NCBI RefSeq assembly: GCF_024642085.1
Contig: NZ_JAHEBV010000016.1
Coordinates: 9,366 to 58,129, forward strand
Source of the DNA: Novosphingobium sp.
GTDB taxonomy: Bacteria > Pseudomonadota > Alphaproteobacteria > Sphingomonadales > Sphingomonadaceae
Length of the DNA: 48,764 bases
Direction of reading: 5' to 3'
A program made the translations under genes and the position numbers. Below the pieces are notes generated by a model, which worked only from the letters and a program-made list of their open reading frames with translations, was not told the DNA's origin and searched no databases. The stretch's first letter is position 1; each line of letters opens with the position of its first letter. Shown here one piece after another: positions 41,028 to 48,764 of the stretch.

Positions 41028-43442
41028 ATGAGAGGTTCCGCGTTCGAAGCCCGTATGTCGAAAAAGGCCAGCAGGTGGTTGTTAGGGACTGTTTCCAGCC
41101 TTGCCGTGCTGTCCATTCCGCAGGCCGCTTTGGCGCAGGCTGCACCCACTGACGAAGTTGACCCAAGCCAGATCATCGTCACCGCCCGCAAGCAGAATGA
41201 AAGTCTGCAGGAAGTGCCGGTCACTATCACCAGCGTAGGTGCGGACGTGATCGACAAGTACAGCGTTAGCGATGTGGCTTCGGTGGTCAACCGGGTGCCC
41301 ACACTCAAAGTGCAGGTTGGCGGTTCAGGTTCGGGCGGGCAGATCAACCTTCGCGGTGTTGGTTCCTCGGCCATTTCCGCAGCATTCGATTCCGCCGTCG
41401 CACTCGATTATGATGGCGTACAGGTCTCTACCATGCGTCTCGTGCAGGCAGCTTTTGTCGACACCGCACAGATCGACGTTCTCAAGGGACCGCAATCGCT
41501 GTTCTTCGGCAAGAGCGCCTCAGCAGGGGTGCTGTCGATCAGATCGAAAGATCCGACCAAGGCCTGGGAAATAGGCGCTCGTGCGTCTTATGAATTCGAA
41601 GAGCGCGGTTGGCTCGTCGGAGGATATGTTTCCGGTCCGTTGACGGAGAATCTTGGCGTTCGTTTGTCTGGCGAGTACAATGACATAGACCGGTATCTTG
41701 AGCTGCAGGCCGGAACCCCCGCAGTCAACCAGAAGCGCGGGCTGCGCAATTCGCTTGCGCGCATGACCCTCGCCTGGAACCCAGTACCCGGTTTCGATGC
41801 CAATCTGAAAGTGCAGTACACCCACAACACAAACGATGGCGCGATCGGCCATTCCGACATTTATTGCGGAGTGAATGGCGTTGCCGATCCGATTGTCCTG
41901 CTTTCAGGCGGACTTTCGGTCCCGGCTGGCTATAACTGCAACTATCAGGACTCGCGGTACTTTCTTCCGGATACCGCTCCCGCGCTTGCTGTTTCTGTTC
42001 CTACCGCTACCGGTCCGACAAAGGCTCTTGGCTTTAAAGGTGTACCGTTCGGCGTGACCGACCTGTGGTTTGGTCGGCTCAAACTGGATTTCGGCTTCTC
42101 TGACCATCTTACGCTGTCTTCGGTTACAGGTTACGTCAATCTGGATGCTACCGACCTCGACAACTACAGCTACGGCGGTGCATTCGGGACGGTGCCATTT
42201 GGCGTCGGCACAAGCGACCCGCGCAATGCCCTCGAACAATTCTCGCAAGAGCTTCGCCTGACCTCAAAGCTGGACGGTCCAATCAATTTCATGGTTGGCG
42301 GATACTACGAATGGCGGAAGTTCATTTTTGATACGGCTCAGAATGGGATCAATATCTCGCTGGTCGCGCCTGATCCGATCACTGGCTTCACTTTCGATTG
42401 GGACAAGGTTCACACCACCAAGACTGAAGCCAAATCGCTGTTTGCCAGCACGATCATCGATATAACCGATCAGCTCGAACTATCGGGCGGCGTGCGCTAC
42501 ACGAAGGAAGACAAGACCCAGTGGATCGACGTGCCATATGTGCACGCATTTCTCGTCGGCACCGGGCTCTTCATCCCCAGCGGATACAAGTCTGGTGCAA
42601 TTCCATTCAGCGACAGCAACTGGTCACCAGAGGCGACAATCAAGTACAAAATATCGCCTGACGTCAATGTCTTCGCGTCTTACAAGACCGGGTTCAAATC
42701 AGGCGGTATCGACAATTCCGCACTGCCGTCAAACAGCCTGAGCCAGGCGGCGCTGTCCGGAGATTTCAGTTCTCTGATCTTCAAGTCCGAATCGACCAAG
42801 GGCGGCGAGGTTGGCATCAAATCGCAGTTCAACAACCGTACGCTCACCCTGAATGCGACCGCTTACTGGTACAAATTCAAGGATCTGCAAGTCCAGGTGT
42901 TCGACGCAGTCAATGTTCAGTTCAAGACGCTGAACGCTGGCGACGTCACAACCAAGGGCGTCGATCTTGAGATGGGTTGGCGCACGCCGGTGGAAGGGCT
43001 GACATTGTCGGGGAACCTCTCTTACCTCGATGCCAAGTTCAGCAGCAGCTACATCACGTTCAAAGGTCAACAGCTGCAAGGACGCGATACGTCGAATGCG
43101 CCGCGCCTGTCAGGCAACCTTGCGTTTGACTGGAAGGTGCCTTTGGGAACCTCGCTGGAGTTTAACCTAGGCGGCAATGCCACCTATTCGGACAAGTATT
43201 TCACAACGCAAACCAGCTTGTCCGACTTCGTCCAGCCATCATATTGGGCGTTTGATGCGTCGGCTTCGATCGGTCATCCTGACGGCCTGTGGAAGCTGGC
43301 ACTGATTGCCAACAATATAACCGACAAAATCTGGGCGACGACAACCGGTGACCGGCCGTTCCTGCCGGCTGGCGGCGATGACATCATCATCAACCAGAAC
43401 CGCGGGCGTCAGGTCTTTATCCAGGGGTCGGTCAAGTTCTAG
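41028..43442 (+). CDS. TonB-dependent outer-membrane receptor (804 aa)
   Basis: A signal peptide (M-S-K-K-A-S-R-W-L-L-G ... A-L-A-Q-A, ~37 residues) is followed by D-P-S-Q-I-I-V-T-A-R, a TonB-box-like start, and a plug domain with R-K-Q-N-E-S-L-Q-E-V-P-V-T-I-T and L-R-G-V-G. About 22 amphipathic strands follow, with the terminal R-G-R-Q-V-F-I-Q-G-S-V-K-F ending in Phe as outer-membrane barrels do. The ATG at 41028 follows G-G-G-G-A-G-G by ~7 bases. Sphingomonads use such receptors for hydrophobic and aromatic compounds, so it likely imports the island's substrate. It is followed by a strong terminator. Confidence 0.92.
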   Translation: MRGSAFEARMSKKASRWLLGTVSSLAVLSIPQAALAQAAPTDEVDPSQIIVTARKQNESLQEVPVTITSVGADVIDKYSVSDVASVVNRVPTLKVQVGGSGSGGQINLRGVGSSAISAAFDSAVALDYDGVQVSTMRLVQAAFVDTAQIDVLKGPQSLFFGKSASAGVLSIRSKDPTKAWEIGARASYEFEERGWLVGGYVSGPLTENLGVRLSGEYNDIDRYLELQAGTPAVNQKRGLRNSLARMTLAWNPVPGFDANLKVQYTHNTNDGAIGHSDIYCGVNGVADPIVLLSGGLSVPAGYNCNYQDSRYFLPDTAPALAVSVPTATGPTKALGFKGVPFGVTDLWFGRLKLDFGFSDHLTLSSVTGYVNLDATDLDNYSYGGAFGTVPFGVGTSDPRNALEQFSQELRLTSKLDGPINFMVGGYYEWRKFIFDTAQNGINISLVAPDPITGFTFDWDKVHTTKTEAKSLFASTIIDITDQLELSGGVRYTKEDKTQWIDVPYVHAFLVGTGLFIPSGYKSGAIPFSDSNWSPEATIKYKISPDVNVFASYKTGFKSGGIDNSALPSNSLSQAALSGDFSSLIFKSESTKGGEVGIKSQFNNRTLTLNATAYWYKFKDLQVQVFDAVNVQFKTLNAGDVTTKGVDLEMGWRTPVEGLTLSGNLSYLDAKFSSSYITFKGQQLQGRDTSNAPRLSGNLAFDWKVPLGTSLEFNLGGNATYSDKYFTTQTSLSDFVQPSYWAFDASASIGHPDGLWKLALIANNITDKIWATTTGDRPFLPAGGDDIIINQNRGRQVFIQGSVKF

Positions 43443-43463
43443 ATCGTCAGATCGCACAACAGG

Positions 43464-43497
43464 AAAGCCCGCGAACTTTATGTTCGCGGGCTTTTTT
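43464..43497 (+). terminator. Rho-independent terminator
   Basis: Thirteen-base arms (43464-43476 and 43482-43494) contain the core GCCCGCGAAC / GTTCGCGGGC around a 5-base loop, followed by a run of six T (43492-43497). It lies 22 bases after the receptor stop and is the clearest terminator in the window. It separates the receptor from the convergent E2 gene. Confidence 0.93.
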
Positions 43498-43543
43498 CTG
43501 ACCGGCGGCGTTCGGCGGCGGCGGGATGGCCGCCAGCCCAATT

Positions 43544-44950
43544 CTAGCTGAACAGGCTTTCAGGATATTCGATCAGAGATTTAAGCGTTGCCAGGAACTT
43601 AGCACCTTCTGCGCCATCGATGGCGCGATGATCAACCGACAGGCTTAGCGCAATCCTGGTGGCAAAGGCCAAGTCGCCGTCGGCAGTTTCCACCGCCTCG
43701 CGCCGCGCCCTACCGACCGCAAGAATTGCACCTTGCGGCGGGTTAATCACTGCGTCGAAATCATCAATGCCGAACATGCCAAGATTGGAAACCGTGAAGG
43801 TTCCGCCATCCAGGTCGGCATATGCCAGCTTACCCGTCTTTGCCTTGTCGATCAGTGCAGCCGAAGCGGCTGCGATTTGGCTGATCGACATCGCGTCGGC
43901 CTGGCGGATTATTGGCGTTACCAGACCTTTGGGCGAAGCGACCGCGATGGCCACGTCGGCGTGGGCGAAACGGTGGACCGCGACATCATGGACCTGCACA
44001 TTGACCCCCGGATGCAGCGCCAGCGCCCTGGCCACCGCCATCACGACATAGTCGTTGAGGCTGGCCTTGATCGCCAGGACCATGTTGGCGGCTTTGCGCA
44101 GCGCAAGCAGGGCATCGGCATCGGCCGAGATCCGCAGATAGAAGTGCGGAATGTCACGTTTTGCGGCGGTCAACCGCCGGGCAATTACGGTGCGGATCTT
44201 GTCAAACGGCTCGATCGCCGGTGCGTTGTCTTCGGCTGCAAAGACCGTTGCTGCTGCTGGCGCGACAGAACCGCTTGCCGTCAGTACGTCATGCTTGGAT
44301 ATCCGTCCGCGCGGTCCCGTTCCGACAAGGTCGGCCAGCTTGACCCCGTGGATGGCAGCAAGACGGCGCGCTAGCGGCGAGGCAAAGACCTTCAGATCGC
44401 TGGGCGGCGTTTCAAGCGGCCCGCGCCAAGTCTTAGCGACCTGCGGTTGCAAGTGCTGGTAGACGTCCTGATAAGTGATCCGGCCGCCGCGTCCCGAACC
44501 TTCGATCATTGCCAGGTCGACTGCCTCGCGCTCGGCCAGGTCCAGTGCCTTGGGGCTGATCGGTCGGTTGGTGTCGATCTTGCCCGGCTTTTTCGGCGCG
44601 GGCTTATTCGCACCTGGATCGGCCGCTACAGGTGTATCGCTGATGCCGCCGTCCGACGGCACGTAGTCTGCAACGAAGGCGTCAATCTCTTCGGCGGATG
44701 CTTTATCTTCACCGACGACCGCCAACAGCGCTCCGACGGGCAGCGCCTCACTGCCAGCCGGGCTGACGATCCGCAGGATAATTTCGCTTCCTTCCGCCTC
44801 AACTTCATTGGTGATCTTGGCGGTTTCGATAAGGCAGATCACGTCGCCCCGGCTCACGCGATCGCCATCGGTCACCATCCATTCGGCAACAGTGCCTTCC
44901 GTCATCTCGATACCCCACTTGGGCATGCAGAACGGGCGGAGCTTGGTCAT
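43544..44950 (-). CDS. Dihydrolipoyl acyltransferase E2 with tandem PSBDs (468 aa)
   Basis: The domain order is one lipoyl domain (~1-80, lipoyl Lys45 in E-T-A-K-I), a Pro/Ala/Lys linker, then two peripheral-subunit-binding domains at ~131-166 (I-S-P-K-A-L-D-L-A, then G-S-G-R-G-G-R-I) and ~189-224 (A-S-P-L-A-R-R-L-A, then G-T-G-P-R-G-R-I). The acyltransferase domain (~245-468) holds the D-H-R-A-I-D-G catalytic motif near the C-terminus. Most E2 chains have one PSBD. The ATG at 44950 follows A-A-G-G-A-G. It is the third gene of E1 alpha-E1 beta-E2; E3 is missing. Confidence 0.9.
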   Translation of the reverse strand: MTKLRPFCMPKWGIEMTEGTVAEWMVTDGDRVSRGDVICLIETAKITNEVEAEGSEIILRIVSPAGSEALPVGALLAVVGEDKASAEEIDAFVADYVPSDGGISDTPVAADPGANKPAPKKPGKIDTNRPISPKALDLAEREAVDLAMIEGSGRGGRITYQDVYQHLQPQVAKTWRGPLETPPSDLKVFASPLARRLAAIHGVKLADLVGTGPRGRISKHDVLTASGSVAPAAATVFAAEDNAPAIEPFDKIRTVIARRLTAAKRDIPHFYLRISADADALLALRKAANMVLAIKASLNDYVVMAVARALALHPGVNVQVHDVAVHRFAHADVAIAVASPKGLVTPIIRQADAMSISQIAAASAALIDKAKTGKLAYADLDGGTFTVSNLGMFGIDDFDAVINPPQGAILAVGRARREAVETADGDLAFATRIALSLSVDHRAIDGAEGAKFLATLKSLIEYPESLFS

Positions 44951-44960
44951 CAGATGCTCC

Positions 44961-45971
44961 TTAACGCCAGGCCAAGGCCTTGCGGGCCGCCGCCTCAATC
45001 TTGTCGGCCGAAGGCAGATATTCACGCTCGAGCTCGGCCGCAAAGGGTACGGGCGAGTGCGGGGCACAGACCATTTCGACGGGTGCCTTCAGACTGGCAA
45101 AAGCCTTCTGCGCGGCAAGTGCAGCTATGTCGGTGGCCAAGCTGCAGCGCTGCGGCGCTTCGTCGACCACGACTAATCGACCGGTTACTTCGATGGAATC
45201 GAGCACAGCCTCTTCGTCAAGCGGACTGGTTGTGCGCAGGTCGATCACATCGCAGCCAATGCCGTCCTTCGCCAAAGTGTCCGCCGCGACCTCGCACCGG
45301 CCGACCATCAGTCCGGTGGCAACCAGGGTCAGATCCTGTCCGGCTCGGGCCAGGCGGGCATGACCAAAGGGGATGGTATAATCTCCGTCCGGCACTTCGC
45401 CGGTTACGCCATACAGCGCTTTATGTTCTAGAAAGATCACCGGATCGTCGCCGCGCAGCGCCTCGCGCAGCAAGCCGCGCACGTCTTCGGGTGTGGAAGG
45501 CATCACCACCTTCAGGCCGGGCATCGCGGTAAGGAACTGATGAACCGACTGGCTGTGCTGGGCCGCGGCGTTGAAGCCCGCGCCATAGGCCATGCGGATG
45601 ATTGCCGGGCAGGTCGATTTGCCGCCGAACATGTAGCGGAACTTGGCGATCTGGTTCCAGATCTGATCAAGCGAAACTCCGATGAAATCGGCAAACATCA
45701 ATTCGGCCACGGGCTTCTTGCCCGCCAGCGCCAGCCCACCTGCCGCGCCGACGATGGCGCTTTCCGAAATCGGAGTGTCGATAACCCGATCGGGACCGAA
45801 CCGGTCGTAAAAACCGGTCGACGTCGACCAGATCCCGCCGATCGCTTCGGGTCCGCCAGCCGTGCCCATACCGCCAACCACGTCTTCACCCAGGACCACC
45901 ACCCGGTCGTCCTGCTCCATTGCTTCGAAAATCGTCGAGCGGACTGCATCGCGGTACATCATCTGGGCCAT
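44961..45971 (-). CDS. 2-oxoacid / acetoin dehydrogenase E1 beta subunit (336 aa)
   Basis: L-G-E-D-V-V-G near 28, P-I-S-E-S-A-I-V-G near 65 and A-A-Q-H-S-Q-S-V-H-Q-F-L-T-A-M-P-G-L near 140 are E1 beta features; the usual E-A-W-F after Q-H-S is V-H-Q-F here. A G-G-A-G-A site precedes the ATG. It sits between E1 alpha (14-base gap) and E2 (10-base gap), so it belongs to a complete E1-E2 operon. The acceptor may be pyruvate, acetoin or a branched or cyclic 2-oxoacid derived from the substrate. Confidence 0.9.
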   Translation of the reverse strand: MAQMMYRDAVRSTIFEAMEQDDRVVVLGEDVVGGMGTAGGPEAIGGIWSTSTGFYDRFGPDRVIDTPISESAIVGAAGGLALAGKKPVAELMFADFIGVSLDQIWNQIAKFRYMFGGKSTCPAIIRMAYGAGFNAAAQHSQSVHQFLTAMPGLKVVMPSTPEDVRGLLREALRGDDPVIFLEHKALYGVTGEVPDGDYTIPFGHARLARAGQDLTLVATGLMVGRCEVAADTLAKDGIGCDVIDLRTTSPLDEEAVLDSIEVTGRLVVVDEAPQRCSLATDIAALAAQKAFASLKAPVEMVCAPHSPVPFAAELEREYLPSADKIEAAARKALAWR

Positions 45972-45985
45972 CGCGCTGTCTCCGC

Positions 45986-46957
45986 TCAGTAGGTTACGTA
46001 AACGTCGGTAAGGACGTCGGCGGCGGTGGGGCGTTCGGCTGCCTTGGCGGCAGCAACGGCCGCCTCGATCTGGTCGAGGACGGCTGCGTCGATTTCATCA
46101 AGATCGCTGTCCGTAAGCAATTTGGCGCTGACCACGTTTTTGCGAAAGTTCTTCAGGCAGTCGCGCGTGGCGCGGATCCGGTCAAGCTCGCCTTCGCCCC
46201 GGTAACGCTGCGGATCGCCTTCGAAATGGCCGAAGAAACGTTCGGTATCGAATTCGACCGCGGCTGGTCCGTTGCCCGCGCGGACGTAATCGAGCAATTC
46301 GCGCATCGTATCGTGAACCGCGAAGAAATCCGTCCCGTCGGCGCGCCAGACCTGCATGCCAAACGCTTCAGCGCGGCTGGCGATGTCTTTCTGGGTGCCG
46401 ACCGCGTAATCGAACCCGGTGTGTTCGGAATAGTGATTGTTTTCAAACACGAAAACGCAAGGGGCCTTGGTGACCACCGCCAGGTTCATCGCTTCAAACG
46501 TGGTGCCCTGGTTGCAGGCGCCGTCGCCTGAAAAGGTGATCGCGACCTTGCCCTTGCCGTCAAGCTTGGCGGCCAGCGCTGCACCAACAGCAATCGGCGC
46601 GCCGGCGCCGACAATCCCGTTTGCGCCCAGCATGCCTACATCGGTATCGGCAATGTGCATCGAACCGCCCTTGCCTTTGCACAATCCTTCGCGGCTGCCC
46701 CAGATTTCCTTCATCATGCCTTCAACGTCGCAACCCTTGGCCAGGCAGTGGCCATGTCCGCGATGCGTGGAAACGATCTTGTCCTCTACATCCAGATGTT
46801 CGCACACCCCCACGGCGACCGCTTCCTGACCGCAGTACAGGTGGGTAAAACCGGCAATCGCGCCGGTGGCGATATCGACGTGGAGCCGTTCCTCGAACTC
46901 GCGGATCACTTTCATCCGGCGATAGGCTTGCAGCATCTGTTCACGGCTGAGTTGCAT
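45986..46957 (-). CDS. 2-oxoacid / acetoin dehydrogenase E1 alpha subunit (323 aa)
   Basis: The thiamine diphosphate motif is G144-D-G-A-C-N...E-N-N, the canonical R66-G-H-G-H70 loop is present, and R-F-F-G-H-F-E-G-D precedes the C-terminal region. This is the family used by acetoin and pyruvate-type dehydrogenases. It heads the second E1-E2 operon with a weak G-C-G-A-G-A ribosome-binding site and no clear promoter. Compared with the alpha subunit at 35580, this copy keeps the His pair, so the two complexes are not simple duplicates. Confidence 0.9.
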   Translation of the reverse strand: MQLSREQMLQAYRRMKVIREFEERLHVDIATGAIAGFTHLYCGQEAVAVGVCEHLDVEDKIVSTHRGHGHCLAKGCDVEGMMKEIWGSREGLCKGKGGSMHIADTDVGMLGANGIVGAGAPIAVGAALAAKLDGKGKVAITFSGDGACNQGTTFEAMNLAVVTKAPCVFVFENNHYSEHTGFDYAVGTQKDIASRAEAFGMQVWRADGTDFFAVHDTMRELLDYVRAGNGPAAVEFDTERFFGHFEGDPQRYRGEGELDRIRATRDCLKNFRKNVVSAKLLTDSDLDEIDAAVLDQIEAAVAAAKAAERPTAADVLTDVYVTY

Positions 46958-47194
46958 GTTCGGTTCTCGCTAGGCTTTCCGCACTTGGTAATAGGCCCGG
47001 CTGCGCCAGAAATCCCGCGCAATACCGGTCTTGCTTGTCATGAGATGTCGGCAGGGACATTCCCATTCGTCAAAATGCTAGGATACTCTTTGCCGCCCGT
47101 TTTGCAGCGATGGAACCCAGCCTTTTGCTGCGCGTTGCGAAAGTTTCGCATCGCAAGAGATGACGGCGCGTCTGGCGGCCGCTAGGGGGATGGT
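46958..47194. other. 237-base divergent intergenic region with an inverted repeat
   Basis: No convincing coding frame is seen. It contains GCGAAA-G-TTTCGC at 47137-47149, within a larger TTGCGA/TCGCAA pair (47135-47140 and 47151-47156). It separates the E1-E2 operon (-) from the phospholipase D gene (+) and probably marks the edge of the catabolic island. Confidence 0.4.
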
Positions 47195-48706
47195 ATGCAG
47201 GCCGAACAGTTTGACGACCGATCATCAGCTCCGTCGGTCTGGCGCTTTGCCAAGGCAAACCGCGCACATGTGGTAATCGATGCGGCCGACTATTTTCGCC
47301 TGATGCAGGACGCTATGCTGGCGGCCCGCCAGCGCATTCACTTGATCGGATGGGATTTCGATACCCGTGCCCGCCTGGGACCGGGCCGCCGGTGGTGGAA
47401 TGGTCCCAGCCGCAAACGGCATCCTGCACGCCTTGGGGCGTTCATCGTCTGGCTGTGCCGACGCAGGCCCGGCGTGCAGGTCCGCGTCCTTAAATGGAAC
47501 TTCGGTGCGCTGAAGTTTCTGATCCGCGGGTCGATGATCCTTGACCTGGCCCGCTGGTTCATCACCCCGCAGATCGATTTTAAATTTGATAGTGCCCATC
47601 CGCTGGGCTGCAGTCATCATCAGAAGATCGTGACGATCGACGATTGTTTTGCCGTCTGTGGCGGTATCGATATGACATCGGACCGTTGGGATACACCCGA
47701 ACATCTGGAGCATGATCCGCGCCGTCGCCGTCCTGATGGCCGCAAGCTATACGGGCCGTGGCACGATCTGACGATGATGGTGGAAGGGCCTGCTGCCGGG
47801 GCGATTTCGGCATTGGGGCGTGATCGCTGGAAGGTTGCGGGCGGCGCTCCGCTGGAACCATGCCAGGCCCAGGAAGGAACCGCGTGGCCAAAAACGCTTG
47901 AGGCAGAGTTCACAGATGTCGAAATCGGCATCGCCAGAACCCGCGCCAGATATCGCGACACCGAAGAAATACGGGAAATTGAGAACCTGTTTGTCGAACA
48001 TATCGGCAGGGCCAAACGGTTCATCTATGCCGAAAGCCAGTACTTTGCATCGCGCGTCATTGCAGAGGCGATCGCCGCAAAAATGGCGCAGCCCGATCCT
48101 CCCGAAATCGTAATCATCAACCCTGAAACGGCTGACGGCTGGCTGGAACAAAAGGCAATGGACGGCGCGCGGGTACAGCTGTGCCGTGCCATCGGTGCGC
48201 GCGATTCCGGTAACCGGTTCCGCATCTATATACCCTACAATGCCGCCGGCACCGCGATCTATGTCCATTCAAAGATGATGATTGTTGATGATGCGATTAT
48301 CCGGATCGGCTCGGCCAACATGAACAACCGCTCGCTGGGGCTGGACAGCGAATGCGACGTGTTCATTGATACGGCGCGGCCGGGCAACGACCATGTCGTG
48401 CCCGTGATCCGCAGCCTGCGAGTGAGGCTGCTGGCAGAACATACCGGGCTTTCGGTCGAACAGGTGGAAGCGGCGCTTGACAGTCACGGATCGATGCACC
48501 GCCTGATTGAAGATGCACCAAAGGACGGCAAGCGGTTGGAACCGTTTGTGCTACAGGCGCTGACCGAGGCGGAGCAGGCCGTTGCCGATAACGCGCTGCT
48601 TGATCCCGAGCGGCCCGAAGAAATGTTTGAACCGATTCACAAGCGCCGCGGGCTGTTTCGTCGCGGTAGCTGGCTGCGTCGGCCCCGATCAGGAGCGTCT
48701 GAATGA
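47195..48706 (+). CDS. Phospholipase D / cardiolipin synthase-like protein (503 aa)
   Basis: Two HKD motifs are present: H142-Q-K144-x4-D149 and H358-S-K-x4-D, the latter followed by G-S-A-N-M-N-N-R-S, which is the PLD-superfamily active site. No N-terminal membrane helix typical of cardiolipin synthase A is seen, so it may be a soluble PLD-like transphosphatidylase or hydrolase. An A-G-G-G-G-G site precedes the ATG. It shares its stop with the next ATG (ATGA). It does not fit the catabolic theme and probably belongs to membrane-lipid housekeeping beyond the island. Confidence 0.85.
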   Translation: MQAEQFDDRSSAPSVWRFAKANRAHVVIDAADYFRLMQDAMLAARQRIHLIGWDFDTRARLGPGRRWWNGPSRKRHPARLGAFIVWLCRRRPGVQVRVLKWNFGALKFLIRGSMILDLARWFITPQIDFKFDSAHPLGCSHHQKIVTIDDCFAVCGGIDMTSDRWDTPEHLEHDPRRRRPDGRKLYGPWHDLTMMVEGPAAGAISALGRDRWKVAGGAPLEPCQAQEGTAWPKTLEAEFTDVEIGIARTRARYRDTEEIREIENLFVEHIGRAKRFIYAESQYFASRVIAEAIAAKMAQPDPPEIVIINPETADGWLEQKAMDGARVQLCRAIGARDSGNRFRIYIPYNAAGTAIYVHSKMMIVDDAIIRIGSANMNNRSLGLDSECDVFIDTARPGNDHVVPVIRSLRVRLLAEHTGLSVEQVEAALDSHGSMHRLIEDAPKDGKRLEPFVLQALTEAEQAVADNALLDPERPEEMFEPIHKRRGLFRRGSWLRRPRSGASE

Positions 48707-48764
48707 TAAGCTGCGACAACGATCACGGTGATGCCGGCCCGATGGCCAAGCTGCCGGTCCCTGA
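48703..48764 (+). CDS. Start of an unidentified gene, cut by the window end
   Basis: An ATG overlapping the phospholipase D stop (ATGA) opens a frame M-I-S-C-D-N-D-H-G-D-A-G-P-M-A-K-L-P-V-P that stays open to the end. The coupling suggests a real gene, but 20 residues allow no identification. A later ATG (48742) is an alternative start. Confidence 0.4.
   Translation, partial: MISCDNDHGDAGPMAKLPVP

Noticed and set aside
1..48764. CRISPR arrays, tRNA/rRNA genes, transposases or prophage genes
   Set aside because: None was seen: no regular direct-repeat arrays, no cloverleaf-like intergenic sequence and no transposase, integrase or phage structural motifs.

Overview
The window reads as part of a catabolic gene island from a sphingomonad-like alphaproteobacterium (Novosphingobium, Sphingobium or Sphingopyxis type). 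The basis is high GC (roughly 60-65% by eye), dense ATGA/GTGA gene overlaps, a TonB-dependent receptor feeding the cluster, and an unusual density of Rieske oxygenases, cytochromes P450, SDRs, FAD-dependent 3-ketosteroid-dehydrogenase-like enzymes, zinc-free MDR reductases and NTF2-like small proteins. Genus and substrate are inferences; no rRNA or other marker gene is present.

Layout. (1) 1-2680: a Rieske oxygenase C-terminus cut by the window edge, a KstD-like flavoprotein and an SDR, translationally coupled. (2) 2704-5735: an NmrA-like protein (-), an MDR reductase with an NTF2-like protein (+), and a hotdog thioesterase (-). (3) 5836-8359: acyl-CoA ligase, VOC protein, NTF2-like protein. 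(4) 8356-15922: a small membrane protein and an NTF2 protein (-); a CxxC carboxymuconolactone-decarboxylase-like protein, P450 and Rieske oxygenase (+); a second KstD-like flavoprotein (-); and two SDRs. (5) 16048-19275: NTF2 and ABM small proteins (+), and an MDR reductase with a carotenoid cleavage oxygenase (-). (6) 19396-30039: a ten-gene plus-strand run: molybdopterin oxidoreductase, MDR reductase, ThuA protein, P450, acyl-CoA dehydrogenase, DUF35 protein, Ltp-type thiolase-fold protein, SDR, second ThuA protein, second acyl-CoA dehydrogenase. (7) 30166-33977: LuxR-type regulator, VOC protein (-), Rieske oxygenase, NmrA-like protein. (8) 33974-39425: a seven-gene minus-strand operon: SDR, spinster-like MFS transporter, an SDR lacking its catalytic Tyr, 2-oxoacid dehydrogenase E1 alpha and E1 beta, a stand-alone lipoyl protein, an NTF2 protein. 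(9) 39577-43442: Rieske oxygenase, then a TonB-dependent receptor with an operator-like palindrome upstream and a strong intrinsic terminator. (10) 43544-46957 (-): a second 2-oxoacid dehydrogenase set with a full E2. (11) 47195-end: a phospholipase D/cardiolipin-synthase-like gene and the start of another gene, probably the island border.

Working model (inference): the receptor and MFS protein import or export a hydrophobic polycyclic or alicyclic compound. Rieske oxygenases and P450s hydroxylate it. KstD-like enzymes, SDRs and MDR reductases adjust ring oxidation state. The CoA ligase, two acyl-CoA dehydrogenases and the DUF35/Ltp pair shorten an acyl-CoA side chain by retro-aldol cleavage, as in bacterial steroid side-chain degradation. 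The two E1 systems decarboxylate or cleave 2-oxo or acyloin intermediates. No ferredoxin, ferredoxin reductase, E3 (lipoamide dehydrogenase) or classical meta-cleavage dioxygenase is seen, so these must come from elsewhere in the genome. No tRNA, rRNA, CRISPR array, insertion sequence or transposase was seen, and no gene-free stretch exceeds 300 bases; the longest is 46958-47194.
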